From assembly GCA_900642245.1 (NCBI GenBank), contig CAAAJI010000366.1, forward strand, positions 1 to 16,196: 16,196 nt of DNA, written 5' to 3'. This document shows, piece by piece, positions 8,910-16,196 of the stretch. Position 1 is the first letter of the stretch, and each line of letters begins with the position of its first letter. A program made the position numbers and the translations under genes. The notes under the pieces are model-generated. The model searched no databases and was not told the DNA's origin. It was given only the letters and a program-made list of their open reading frames with translations. Origin of the DNA: Fragilaria radians (lineage: Eukaryota; Bacillariophyta; Fragilariophyceae; Fragilariales; Fragilariaceae).

Positions 8910-10500
8910 TCATCTTGCCTGTTTTGTAGTATACATTGTGGTCATCCAGATCTCTGGGCCTTGCTCATCTATAATGTTTTTTATTATTTGACGATACATT
9001 GTTAACCAATCAGAGACTTGGTCCCTGTGCATTTTAAGATGTTCCTGAATGTTTCTCTTCGTGACTCTTTGAATTGATGTGCCAAGTAAATAGCGTAGTG
9101 TATAAATGATCTGAAGACTTAACTTATTGTCATCATCTTGAACTTGAGTACAGAGCCTTGCGATACAGTCAATGCTACGCTTCCACATGGGGCGGCTAAC
9201 TATGTTTGCCATAAAGCCACACTGGTATTTGCCATAGTGTCTTCCCAGTTTCCGTCTGGTAAAAGATTGTCCATGATTTCTTTCCTCTCTTTGGTGATAA
9301 ATCCCTTAAAAGTTGGTCCACCCAAAAGTGGTTTGATGCTCTATACTCCAAGTGTTCATTTTGTGATCTGTCCTGCGTGCAGAATCTAGGATCTGGATCC
9401 AGACGTTATCCTTAATGTTGAGGTCCTTGTATGAATGCTTAACTTCTTGTAGGAATACCTCTTCTGCTGTGTGGGCTCTAACTTTGCAAGTAAAAAATAT
9501 CTTCATCTTGTTAAAGGCAACACGGGCATTCTGAGTGTATAGTTAGCCTGATCTTGGTCAGGTGCTTTTTTGTAGGTGTAACTCCGTGAAGCATTTTGAG
9601 AAGTGAACCTTTAGCTCCTTTCTTCTTGATTGCTTTTGTGAATACAGACCATTCAATGTACTTGTATGACTCTTCAAATTTCCTTTCATTATAATTTTCC
9701 ATTCTGTCTGACTGTATTGCTTTTATAATAGATTTAGTTGGCTTGCCTGTGATTTCTTGGACCTTGACTTAGTGCTTCTTCCTGAGGTGTATCTCTTGTA
9801 TACTGCCTCTATCTGCTCTCTGATACCCAGTGTAGAGCATTTCTGTGTGAGACTGCAAGCAGGGAATTGCTTCTTTTGGTATTGTATGATCTGCTAGGCC
9901 ATTCAGTAACTGCAATATGGTATTTTTTTTGATCTCATCTTGTCTGTATTTATGAAGGTTTGTGAGTGTACTGTAAGTTGTGAATCTCTTTCGTATCTGA
10001 TCAAATTCCACTATCCACTCTCCGAATAGTTGTTTCAATCTTGCTTGACGTTTTCTGGTGATATTGGCTAGAAATTTGAACCATATGGACCATTTTGTAT
10101 GGTCTGGTTTACTCTGATTGACTTGACTGCCTGGTGTGTAATCAGGAAGTAATTTGAATTTTGTAAATGCAGGCTCTAATTTGTTCCCCAATTCATTTGA
10201 CATGTCTGAAATGCTTATGACATTTAAATATAATTGACAATGGTTAAGGAACCTAAGCTCAAAGTTAGTGAAGCCCATTTTTCGGTCCATTCCGTAATGT
10301 ATTTATCATGGACACGTTGTAGTGGAAAGTTGCTTGGTCCTGAACATATTTGTATGCCGTTTTTGTTGCACGTTTTGCAGCCACTGACTTTCATCTTGTG
10401 GATACTGGTAATTGTGTTCCCAGAAAGGATCGTTTCCAGATCCCAATTGCCATTTCCATTTGCGAACTGTGATCCTTGTTATATCTTTTTTCTGTTCTTG
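8910..10500 (-). pseudogene. Decayed retroelement ORF with reverse-transcriptase zinc-binding-like region
   Basis: On the minus strand a broken frame can be followed for about 1.5 kb. The piece 10290-9769 (173 codons) ends at a TAA (9766-9768), and the same frame continues to 9511 through KIRLTIHSECPCCL. Then the frame shifts near 9500 to one reading FFTCKVRAH (9506-9306). After more stops and shifts comes a last piece (9212-8910) with IQEHLKMHRDQVSDWLTMYR. HGVTPTKKHLTKI, then CPCC, then FFTC resembles the C-terminal zf-RVT region of LINE-like retroelement proteins (LHG.TPT...L.KIG, CP.C, H.F..C). The histidine of the finger is lost at the frameshift. Upstream pieces extend to about 10500 in other frames, one with CKTCNKNGIQIC. 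There is no reverse-transcriptase core in the window. The family call is tentative. Confidence 0.5.
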
Positions 10501-10571
10501 AGTTTGGGTATAATTCCTAGTGCTTTTGTCAATAAAGTCTAGTTACTGTTTGAATTAGCTATATCCCTAGT

Positions 10572-10634
10572 GAGTGAGTTTAGTCGCTCACTCCAAAAAG
10601 TACTCGTACTCGTACTCGATCACTTTATCGAGTA
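10572..10634. repeat. Two stem-loops and a TACTCG hexamer repeat
   Basis: GAGTGAG (10572-10578) pairs with CTCACTC (10587-10593) across an 8-nt loop. TACTCG is repeated three times (10601-10618). The last unit starts a second stem, TACTCGAT (10613-10620) with ATCGAGTA (10627-10634), loop CACTTT. All pairs are perfect. The cluster lies 270-335 bp upstream of the LUC7-like ATG and 3' of the TE debris. It may be a regulatory block or the terminus of a small element. Confidence 0.6.
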
Positions 10635-10906
10635 TTATTTACTAACAAAACGCACAAGGGTTACTGCGTAGCACCGGCCAGATAGCGTTTTTAGTAGTAT
10701 GATATAACCTTGACCCTTAATGAATATTCTTCCTCCTAAAAATATTATTGGTGGGTTCCAAGACTCTGGAGACAAAAACTACCACTCGCTTGCTTGATGC
10801 CCCAAATAGAATTCATTAGAGCTACCTATCCTTTTCGTTCGAAGCGGATTGCCTCCATATCACAAGTCAGCAATTACTAACCTAGAAGAATAAGAAAGCC
10901 GTAACG

Positions 10907-12364
10907 ATGGCAGACGAAGCCCGTACGATCCTGGATCAGCTTATGGGCGGCGATCGCAATGCTAGGTTACCGCCGGGTACCTCCGTTCCTCGACGTAAAG
11001 TACGCCGAGGTGGAGACTCCTCGGCAACACCACTGCTACTACCAACTCAGCGCTCCAAATCGTGTTATGACCCTGACGTGGATCCGTACTATTGTGCTTG
11101 GGGTGTGAACGTATACGAATTGTTTGTCAATACGAAATCTGACTTGGGGACGAATCCCAAAATTCCTGACGATGGGGCACGTCGAGAATATCTGAGCCTC
11201 CCCAAATATGAACAAGAACGTCTGGGATTTGAGGCTATGCTATTTGCCAAATTGCAAGAGCTGGTCCGACAGGGAGACCGTACCGTCAGTCGTAACAAGG
11301 AAAAGTTAGAACAAGAAATTCAACGAAATGCCGCCAAAAATATGGGACGTATCGATTATGTTAAGGATATAGATGAAGGAGCGATCAATCAACTTGCTCA
11401 GTGTCAGTTACGATTAAATGAAATTGAAACAGAATTGAACCAAATCTTTGAAACCATGGAGGAACACATTACAAGTCAAACCGAATTGGAACAAAAATTG
11501 AAAGAGAAAAAGGATTTATTGGAAGAAAAGGAAGCAAACCTTAATGCTGACAGTGATAAAATAATTACAGATCAATCTAATGACACAAAGCTAGAACAAG
11601 AAGAGAACAATGTAGAAGTGAAGACCGAGCCTGATTCTCAATCCGACGCAGTACCGATGAAAAGCGAGTCTGAACAAGATTCAGATTTAACTGAGAAGCC
11701 AAAATCTGAAGAAGTACAGAAGTCTGATATTGAACTACTCAAACTCGAAATAGAAGAACTATCGAAGGAACTGGAGGATCAGATTCTCAAAAAGCAACGA
11801 TCACAATTCGATTTGGCACGTAAAATTCAACAATACGCTCCCATACAAGAATCTTCCGAACAACAGCGTAAGCAGTTATACTTTGTGAAATCTGATATTA
11901 CCATGGACAAAACGGTTTGTGAGGTATCAGGTAACTTTATGAGTGCTAGGGATGCCGATGAGCGAATCGCTGCTCATTATGCCGGAAAGCAATACGTCGG
12001 TTGGAAGTTAGTTCGTGACAAATTCGTTGAAATGCAACAAAAGTATGGTCGATTTGGACCTCCTCGAGCACCGCCGCCACAATCACTACCACCTGCACAG
12101 CAGCAATCGATGCGACGAACAGATGATAGTCGGATGCATCCACCGCCTCCATCAGCACTACATGATGAACGTTTCATGGGTGGTCCTCCTATACCTGCCG
12201 GTGGTGGTAGCCACAATCGTATGATTCCACGAGGTGGTGGTGGTTTCCGAGAGTTCGATCGTGGTCGAGATCGAGGAGGGTCTTATAGTCGTGGAGGAGG
12301 ATATGAGAGGGATCGCAGAAGCGGGGGAGGTGGTGGTGGTGGTGGTGGTCGTTGGGGGCGTTGA
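10907..12364 (+). CDS. LUC7-family U1 snRNP splicing-factor-like protein with degenerate zinc fingers
   Basis: A single-exon frame of 485 residues starts at ATG in ILDQLMGGDRN, the usual LUC7 opening. The first LUC7 zinc region is recognisable by ELFVNTKSDLG (71-81) and PKIPD, but all four ligands (three Cys, one His) are replaced, including Asn where the CPH and LG.C cysteines should be and Pro for His. A long coiled coil (about 128-325) follows, with an acidic Glu/Asp/Ser insert (about 212-275). The second zinc region, VCEVSGNFMSARDADERIAAH (337-357) then YAGKQYVGW, keeps C338 and H357 but has S341 for Cys and Y363 for the last His. The tail is Pro-rich, then Arg/Gly-rich (about 424-485). 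LUC7 proteins help U1 snRNP choose 5' splice sites in the nucleus. Homology is solid; whether this copy still does that is uncertain. The gene converges on the MDR remnant. Confidence 0.85.
   Translation: MADEARTILDQLMGGDRNARLPPGTSVPRRKVRRGGDSSATPLLLPTQRSKSCYDPDVDPYYCAWGVNVYELFVNTKSDLGTNPKIPDDGARREYLSLPKYEQERLGFEAMLFAKLQELVRQGDRTVSRNKEKLEQEIQRNAAKNMGRIDYVKDIDEGAINQLAQCQLRLNEIETELNQIFETMEEHITSQTELEQKLKEKKDLLEEKEANLNADSDKIITDQSNDTKLEQEENNVEVKTEPDSQSDAVPMKSESEQDSDLTEKPKSEEVQKSDIELLKLEIEELSKELEDQILKKQRSQFDLARKIQQYAPIQESSEQQRKQLYFVKSDITMDKTVCEVSGNFMSARDADERIAAHYAGKQYVGWKLVRDKFVEMQQKYGRFGPPRAPPPQSLPPAQQQSMRRTDDSRMHPPPPSALHDERFMGGPPIPAGGGSHNRMIPRGGGGFREFDRGRDRGGSYSRGGGYERDRRSGGGGGGGGGRWGR
12329..12349 (+). 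repeat. GGT microsatellite (7 units) encoding a Gly run
   Basis: Seven GGT units in the last codons of the LUC7-like gene encode part of a nine-glycine run in its RGG-type tail. The repeat is in frame, so length changes alter only the glycine count. Confidence 0.9.
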
Positions 12365-12560
12365 AGGATAAATGTGAGCTCGACGTAGCATAATGACATC
12401 TCAAACTGTTATACTGAAAATTTAGTTTTGAGCTTTTGTTGGAATTACAAATATAACTGAAAACGCGTTTCCTAAACAGTGGATATGAAAGTTTATGCAA
12501 GATAACGACTCAATACTATTTATATAGAAATGTAGCTTTACAGGGCTTGACTATGTTCCA

Positions 12561-13018
12561 TCATTCAACTTCGATTACAATCTTTCCATGTCCTTTTCGC
12601 GAAATATGTTTATTCCATGCATCACGGACACCTTGCTCTGTAAAAGGATGAGGAGACTCTGGATCCAATACTGTGACAATCTTTTTGGAGGATGCCAAGT
12701 CGAGAACTTCATCCATGGTTTCTAGGGTCGGTTGATCCAAATACATCCGGTAGGCGGGTGTAGTCCACCAACCATTAATGAGTTGGCGGAAAATGGGTGG
12801 AATTAGAAGCTTTACAATCTGCAAAAATGTATTTCCAGCAATGAAATGTTCCTGGTAGACTACTGCCACGAACCGTCCTCCTTCGGGACCGCGCTTCATG
12901 ACTGGTAGGCATGCCTTCCATGCCTCAATGCCAACAGCACAATCAATAATGCAATCGAATTTAGTCTTTTGAAATTCCTTTTGTGCTCGATTGGAATTGT
13001 TACTCCTGACTACGGATG
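12561..13018 (-). pseudogene. 3' part of an MDR (zinc-type alcohol dehydrogenase/quinone reductase) gene; N-terminal half missing
   Basis: The minus frame is open from 13076 to a TGA at 12561-12563. From about 13010 it reads as the C-terminal half of a medium-chain dehydrogenase/reductase: KFDCIIDCAVG (end of the Rossmann fold), GGRFVAVV, a variable stretch with PAYRMYLDQPTLETMDEV, then a C-terminal HISRKGHGKIVIEV ending. The first ATG in frame (12899) falls inside the Rossmann domain. The GroES-like domain and the glycine-rich nucleotide loop, which together need about 200 codons, are not present upstream. Instead the plus-strand unknown gene begins at 13060. A 3' splice-site-like CCAG lies near 13030 (minus strand), so a distant 5' exon cannot be excluded, but an intron holding an opposite-strand gene is less likely than truncation. 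Its 3' end faces the LUC7-like gene across 196 bp with nothing else in it. Confidence 0.65.
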
Positions 13019-13059
13019 GGAATGCTAACGACCTGGAATGGAAAATCAGTCGAGTATTA

Positions 13060-13857
13060 ATGGCACAGATGATTTCTCATCAGAATCGACCAATGAAGTG
13101 GCAAGACTCCTTTGTAAAATTCGATTCACCATCCTCCATTTTCTCCTACAAAGGTCTTGCACCTATTGTGCTATCATCTAACAATAACAAAGAAAGTGAT
13201 GACGAACACAACAATAATAACAGATACCTTGATGACATGGACATCCAACAAATCAAATCACATTGGATGTGTTATTCCGGAGTCGAATCGGTTTGTCGAC
13301 ACTTGTGTCTAGTGGCGTCTGGGTTGGCCTCGAGACCCAATCGACCGGATCCAAATGCTGCTGTTGTATCATTCCGTCCATTTTCATCACGTGATGCTCA
13401 CATCCTTTGGCAACTTAAGAAAACCCCTGTGAATGATGGCACGACCTTATCGCTCCTGTTGGAGATGGCTCGATCGGCTGGGAAGGTCGCGAGAGATCCC
13501 CGTCGCATTCCGGTCCTTGAAGGACTCCGTCGTCAGTATGGGACAGGAGATAATTCCAAATATTCCATGGATCCTCCCGCAGCTGTTCTAGTACCCATAA
13601 TACAAACCGTTCAGGAGATTGCCATTGAACCGACAGTCCTGTCGTGCCTTGAACGATGGGATGCAAGGTATCAAGCGGATGTCATAACATATCTTCGAGG
13701 AGAGGCCTTGCAACTTGGAGTGACGGATAGTGAACAGCAATGGATACGACAGGAACTACATGGTCCTACTATGGAACTGCGACGAGGCAGGTTTGTAAAT
13801 GTGAGTGCACTTTTAGTTGACATGGAAGAACGACTTAATCTACGAAGAGGAGAATAA
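13060..13857 (+). CDS. Conserved-looking protein of unknown function
   Basis: A 265-residue frame from ATG 13060 to TAA 13855-13857. The frame is open upstream to 12973, but without an ATG. I do not recognise the family. Visible features: an N-terminal WQDSF and SYKGLAPIVL (about 38-47), an Asn/Asp-rich linker (about 49-65), a middle with SHWMCYSG and two clustered cysteines, then a well-ordered C-terminal half with EMARSAGKVARDPRRIP, RRQYGTGDNSKYS, DPPAAVLVPII and amphipathic helices ending in RLNLRRGE. No membrane segment or signal peptide. Amino-acid use is balanced and the antisense frames are broken, supporting real coding. It starts about 40 bp from the MDR remnant, head-to-head. It may also be 5'-truncated or have an upstream exon. 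Function is unknown. Confidence 0.6.
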   Translation: MAQMISHQNRPMKWQDSFVKFDSPSSIFSYKGLAPIVLSSNNNKESDDEHNNNNRYLDDMDIQQIKSHWMCYSGVESVCRHLCLVASGLASRPNRPDPNAAVVSFRPFSSRDAHILWQLKKTPVNDGTTLSLLLEMARSAGKVARDPRRIPVLEGLRRQYGTGDNSKYSMDPPAAVLVPIIQTVQEIAIEPTVLSCLERWDARYQADVITYLRGEALQLGVTDSEQQWIRQELHGPTMELRRGRFVNVSALLVDMEERLNLRRGE

Positions 13858-14637
13858 TTGAAAAGTAAAAGAGATACATCCAAAAATACCAAGTCCCTTT
13901 CAATTTTCATCATCGTTAGTATGGAAGAAAGCGAATGGCTTTGGCTTTTCTTTGCAAACAGGTTTCTTCTACTACAATACAAAACATTAACCCTTTTCAA
14001 TTGTAGTGATAAGGAGTGAAATTACTTTTCAGTCTTGACAGAAAATAAATGTCGAAGTAGAGGAAAGCCTGCATGACTTTGAAAAAAACTACTAGAATTG
14101 CTCTGACATGGCATAGGAGATTACTGCTCAACTAAGACTACTTGTACAAGATGAGAGCATATGAATGTTCGAAGCATGACAGCAAAATGCCAAAACCTAG
14201 AGTAAGGAATGAGGTGGACTTTCATAAATTTAATCGGATAGTTTGTTGCTGCCTTATTCTTAGTTTTATTCATGTTAAGAGACATATATTGAAATTCTGT
14301 CATGGTGTCAAGCTTCGCAAATTTTCTAGTACATCGCCGGCGGCCATTGTCAAAGCGTTGAGGGAGGATATTTCAGGGAATGCTATATAGTTTGAATTCA
14401 ATGGACATCTTTCAAAATTGCACTGGAAATGGAAACTACAGAAATCTAACTTGTATTCTTTATAATTTCCTTATTTTGAGCAATAAAATATCGAACTATC
14501 GTCGCTAAGGGAATAAAATGCTTAAGTATTGTATCGATGAAATGCTCATCCCAAATCGAAGAAAGTTGCCATGTACCACAGCAGTATATGTTGTATAATC
14601 CATCATCTAAGGGCACTTGAGCTTTCAGTGCTCTTCC
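13858..14637. other. Spacer between convergent genes
   Basis: It contains the 3' flanks of the unknown gene (+) and the cysteine dioxygenase gene (-). A short plus-strand open frame (first ATG 14151, stop about 14390) encodes a basic, Cys-containing peptide with no recognisable motif and is not called. No structural RNA was seen. Confidence 0.55.
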
Positions 14638-15374
14638 TCACTTTTGTAAGCAGATCTTTGCAGTTGATGGCTGGCCTTTGTCTGGATCTAACCAAATTGT
14701 ACATTCATCAAACGGTGGACAGTAAAGGTGTAGAGTTATTGCCACCTCGTCGGGTGATGGATTAGATACTTTGTGATATCCCATAGAGTCTTGAATAAAA
14801 GACTGCTCTCCCTCTGAGAGTGAAGTAAGATAAATGAGTGGGTTCATTTCCAAAATCACATCGTCGACTTACCAGAATGAATTTGTTCCATTGTAGGCTT
14901 CAAAGATCCATTCGCCATAGATACATACAGTGTTTCCTGTACTCGGCCCTTCAGGACTTTCATCCAGCATCCATCGCACGGGTGGTCATGAACTGGAGAT
15001 GATTTACCTGGATTCCAGCAAAGCATCAATAGTGTGTAAAATCTATTGTCAGTAACGACAAGGTTCCTAGTATAGTCTTTGGTGGCATCAAAATTCGTGC
15101 AACGTTCTCTTTCAATAGCATTCAACTTCAAACGACTGGTGGATATGAATCAGTTGACATATGTCCCGTTCATTAATATTTAGAGTAGTAGTAGTGTGAA
15201 TACGTACCTAAATAACGAAGAAATTTGGTGCACGTCTGGAGCCATTCTTCCTTGCGAATCTGGCATCAATTCTATTGTTTTCGGCAACTGCTTCTTGAAT
15301 TCCTCCAACGTGAGACTGACGGCATCTTCAAAGAAGTTGACTGCATTTGGGGACGAGGAGTAAATTGCTTCCAT
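14638..15374 (-). CDS. Cysteine dioxygenase, three exons
   Basis: Exons 15374-15208, 15135-14873 and 14813-14638 splice with GT-AG borders into 201 residues, the length of mammalian CDO (about 200). The enzyme oxidises cysteine with O2 to cysteine sulfinate, the entry to hypotaurine and taurine. The cupin motifs are all present: YTRNL with R79 (substrate carboxylate), VHDHPCDGCWMKVLKG with iron ligands H105 and H107, MGYHKVSN with the third ligand H157, and TLHLYCPPFD. C112 and Y174 match the human Cys93-Tyr157 thioether pair by spacing. The human Ser-x-His-x-Tyr triad is T170, H172, Y174 here. The start is the first ATG after an in-frame TGA; no targeting peptide is seen, so cytosolic action is likely. 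It lies convergent to the unknown gene. In marine algae the product could feed taurine or other C2/C3 sulfonates (inference). Confidence 0.93.
14814..14872 (-). other. CDO intron 2 (59 nt)
   Basis: Minus-strand donor TCTG|GTAAGT, acceptor CTCTCAG|AGGGAG with a pyrimidine-rich approach. The phase-1 join gives a Glu codon and links EQIHS to EGEQSFIQDSMGYHKV, as in the CDO family. Unspliced exon 2 would stop six codons after the splice. Confidence 0.88.
15136..15207 (-). other. CDO intron 1 (72 nt)
   Basis: Minus-strand donor TTTAG|GTACGT, acceptor CACCAG|TCG. The phase-2 join makes a Ser codon and connects SSLF to SRLKLNAIERER, matching the CDO pattern before the FD...YTRNL block. Confidence 0.85.
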
Positions 15375-16196
15375 GTCTTGATTAATGAAGGTGTTATGGT
15401 AGTGTCAATCAAATTGATGCAAAAGTTCTGACTTCTGGAATTCATTTTTCGTGGGTCGTGAAGGAAAAAGAATTTGTGGGACTCGCGTTGACAATAAGAA
15501 TACTTGGATTATGGAATTGTAAATGAATATTGTAAATTTTTTCGTCTCCATTTCACAAATCGTGCTCGTGTTGCCCACCAGACGGAATAGGTTGAAGTAA
15601 CTTGAGAAATTCGATTCCATCAGGTCGAATGACGTCGTCAGAACCGAATTCGAATTAGGATTTAACGTAAAACAAAATGTTACCATAGTGGAAGCCCAAT
15701 CACAAAATACTTCGTCAACCAAAATTTGTTTCCGGATATTAAGCTGCTACATGAATTGATGCCATCATTTAGGTTTTAACTTATCTGGAGTTCTAACTTT
15801 CACTATTATACACATTTTGCTACATACTGGAATTTAATGATGCTTGTCATTTTGGCTCCTGTCAATAACTGAAAAAGTTAATAAACAGTGGCATGAAAGA
15901 GTGTTTGTATTAACGCAATATCTTTTTGTTGATACCAATCTTTAAAATCAATATTGAACATTTTATGACTCAAACCAATCTCATGGTGAACACCTAATTT
16001 TGTTTGGCATAACAACTAATCAATTTTTGCTCATCATGTCTCTCTAGCAGCGAAAAACCTTGAAGTTTTCTAGTATTATTCCAACATACCAAGAGGATTT
16101 GTCTGTGCATTTGATATACTGAATTCTTTCTTGAGCTCAAGGTGAAAAATTATATATGTCAGCTCACTGATACTGACAATGAGAATGCAAAGATGG
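15375..16196. other. 5' flank of the cysteine dioxygenase gene to the window end
   Basis: Presumed promoter and leader of the CDO gene, then AT-rich sequence. A minus-strand open frame (15405-15722) has no recognisable motif and no splice that would join it sensibly to CDO. No further gene is supported up to 16196. Confidence 0.5.
15630..15640. promoter_or_regulatory. TGACG-T-CGTCA palindrome upstream of CDO
   Basis: Perfect 5-bp arms around one base, about 256 bp upstream of the CDO ATG. TGACG is the core recognised by many bZIP factors. A bZIP operator is plausible, but the site rests on 11 bases only. Confidence 0.3.

Noticed and set aside
12158..12500. Minus-strand frames rich in Thr or His opposite the LUC7-like tail
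   Set aside because: They are the antisense of the GGT repeat and RGG tail.
15405..15722. Minus-strand frame as an upstream exon of cysteine dioxygenase
   Set aside because: The CDO frame has an upstream in-frame stop and is already full length for the family; the piece has no motif or sensible splice.

Overview
The window looks like nuclear DNA of a photosynthetic stramenopile, most likely a pennate diatom. The grounds are an integrase fragment resembling diatom copia (CoDi-type) elements, a bestrophin-type channel with a signal-like leader and a possible plastid cleavage motif, short GT-AG introns (99, 72 and 59 nt), and small genes set in AT-rich spacers. No database search was possible. 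All family names come from reading motifs.

Left part (1-3600). Two genes lie on the minus strand. At the left edge is the N-terminal 261 residues of an Asp/Asn beta-hydroxylase-like 2-oxoglutarate oxygenase whose 3' end lies outside the window. Behind it is a two-exon bestrophin-family anion channel of 467 residues (1747-3249). Upstream of the bestrophin is a cluster of a repeated 9-mer and a hairpin, which may be its promoter.

Middle part (3600-10560). This is an AT-rich graveyard of transposable elements: a gag-like zinc knuckle with one lost cysteine (+), a low-complexity ORF built on a tandem 9-bp repeat (+), an isolated copia integrase core with its D-D-E triad (+), and a decayed minus-strand ORF ending in a reverse-transcriptase zinc-binding-like region. 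I see no intact element.

Right part (10560-16196). A plus-strand LUC7-family splicing-factor-like gene (485 residues) follows a run of short stem-loops and hexamer repeats. Its zinc ligands are mostly gone. Convergent to it is the 3' part of a zinc-type alcohol dehydrogenase/quinone reductase (MDR) gene whose N-terminal half is missing. Immediately head-to-head with that remnant is an unrecognised but well-formed plus-strand ORF (265 residues). Last, on the minus strand, is a complete three-exon cysteine dioxygenase (201 residues) with all expected metal-binding histidines and the Cys-Tyr cofactor pair.

The genes do not form a pathway. They read as independent housekeeping or metabolic loci separated by a retroelement-rich spacer. 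The most interesting points are the zinc-ligand-less LUC7 homologue, the bestrophin with a possible plastid leader and a structured promoter, and the rearrangement breakpoint between the MDR remnant and the unknown ORF.
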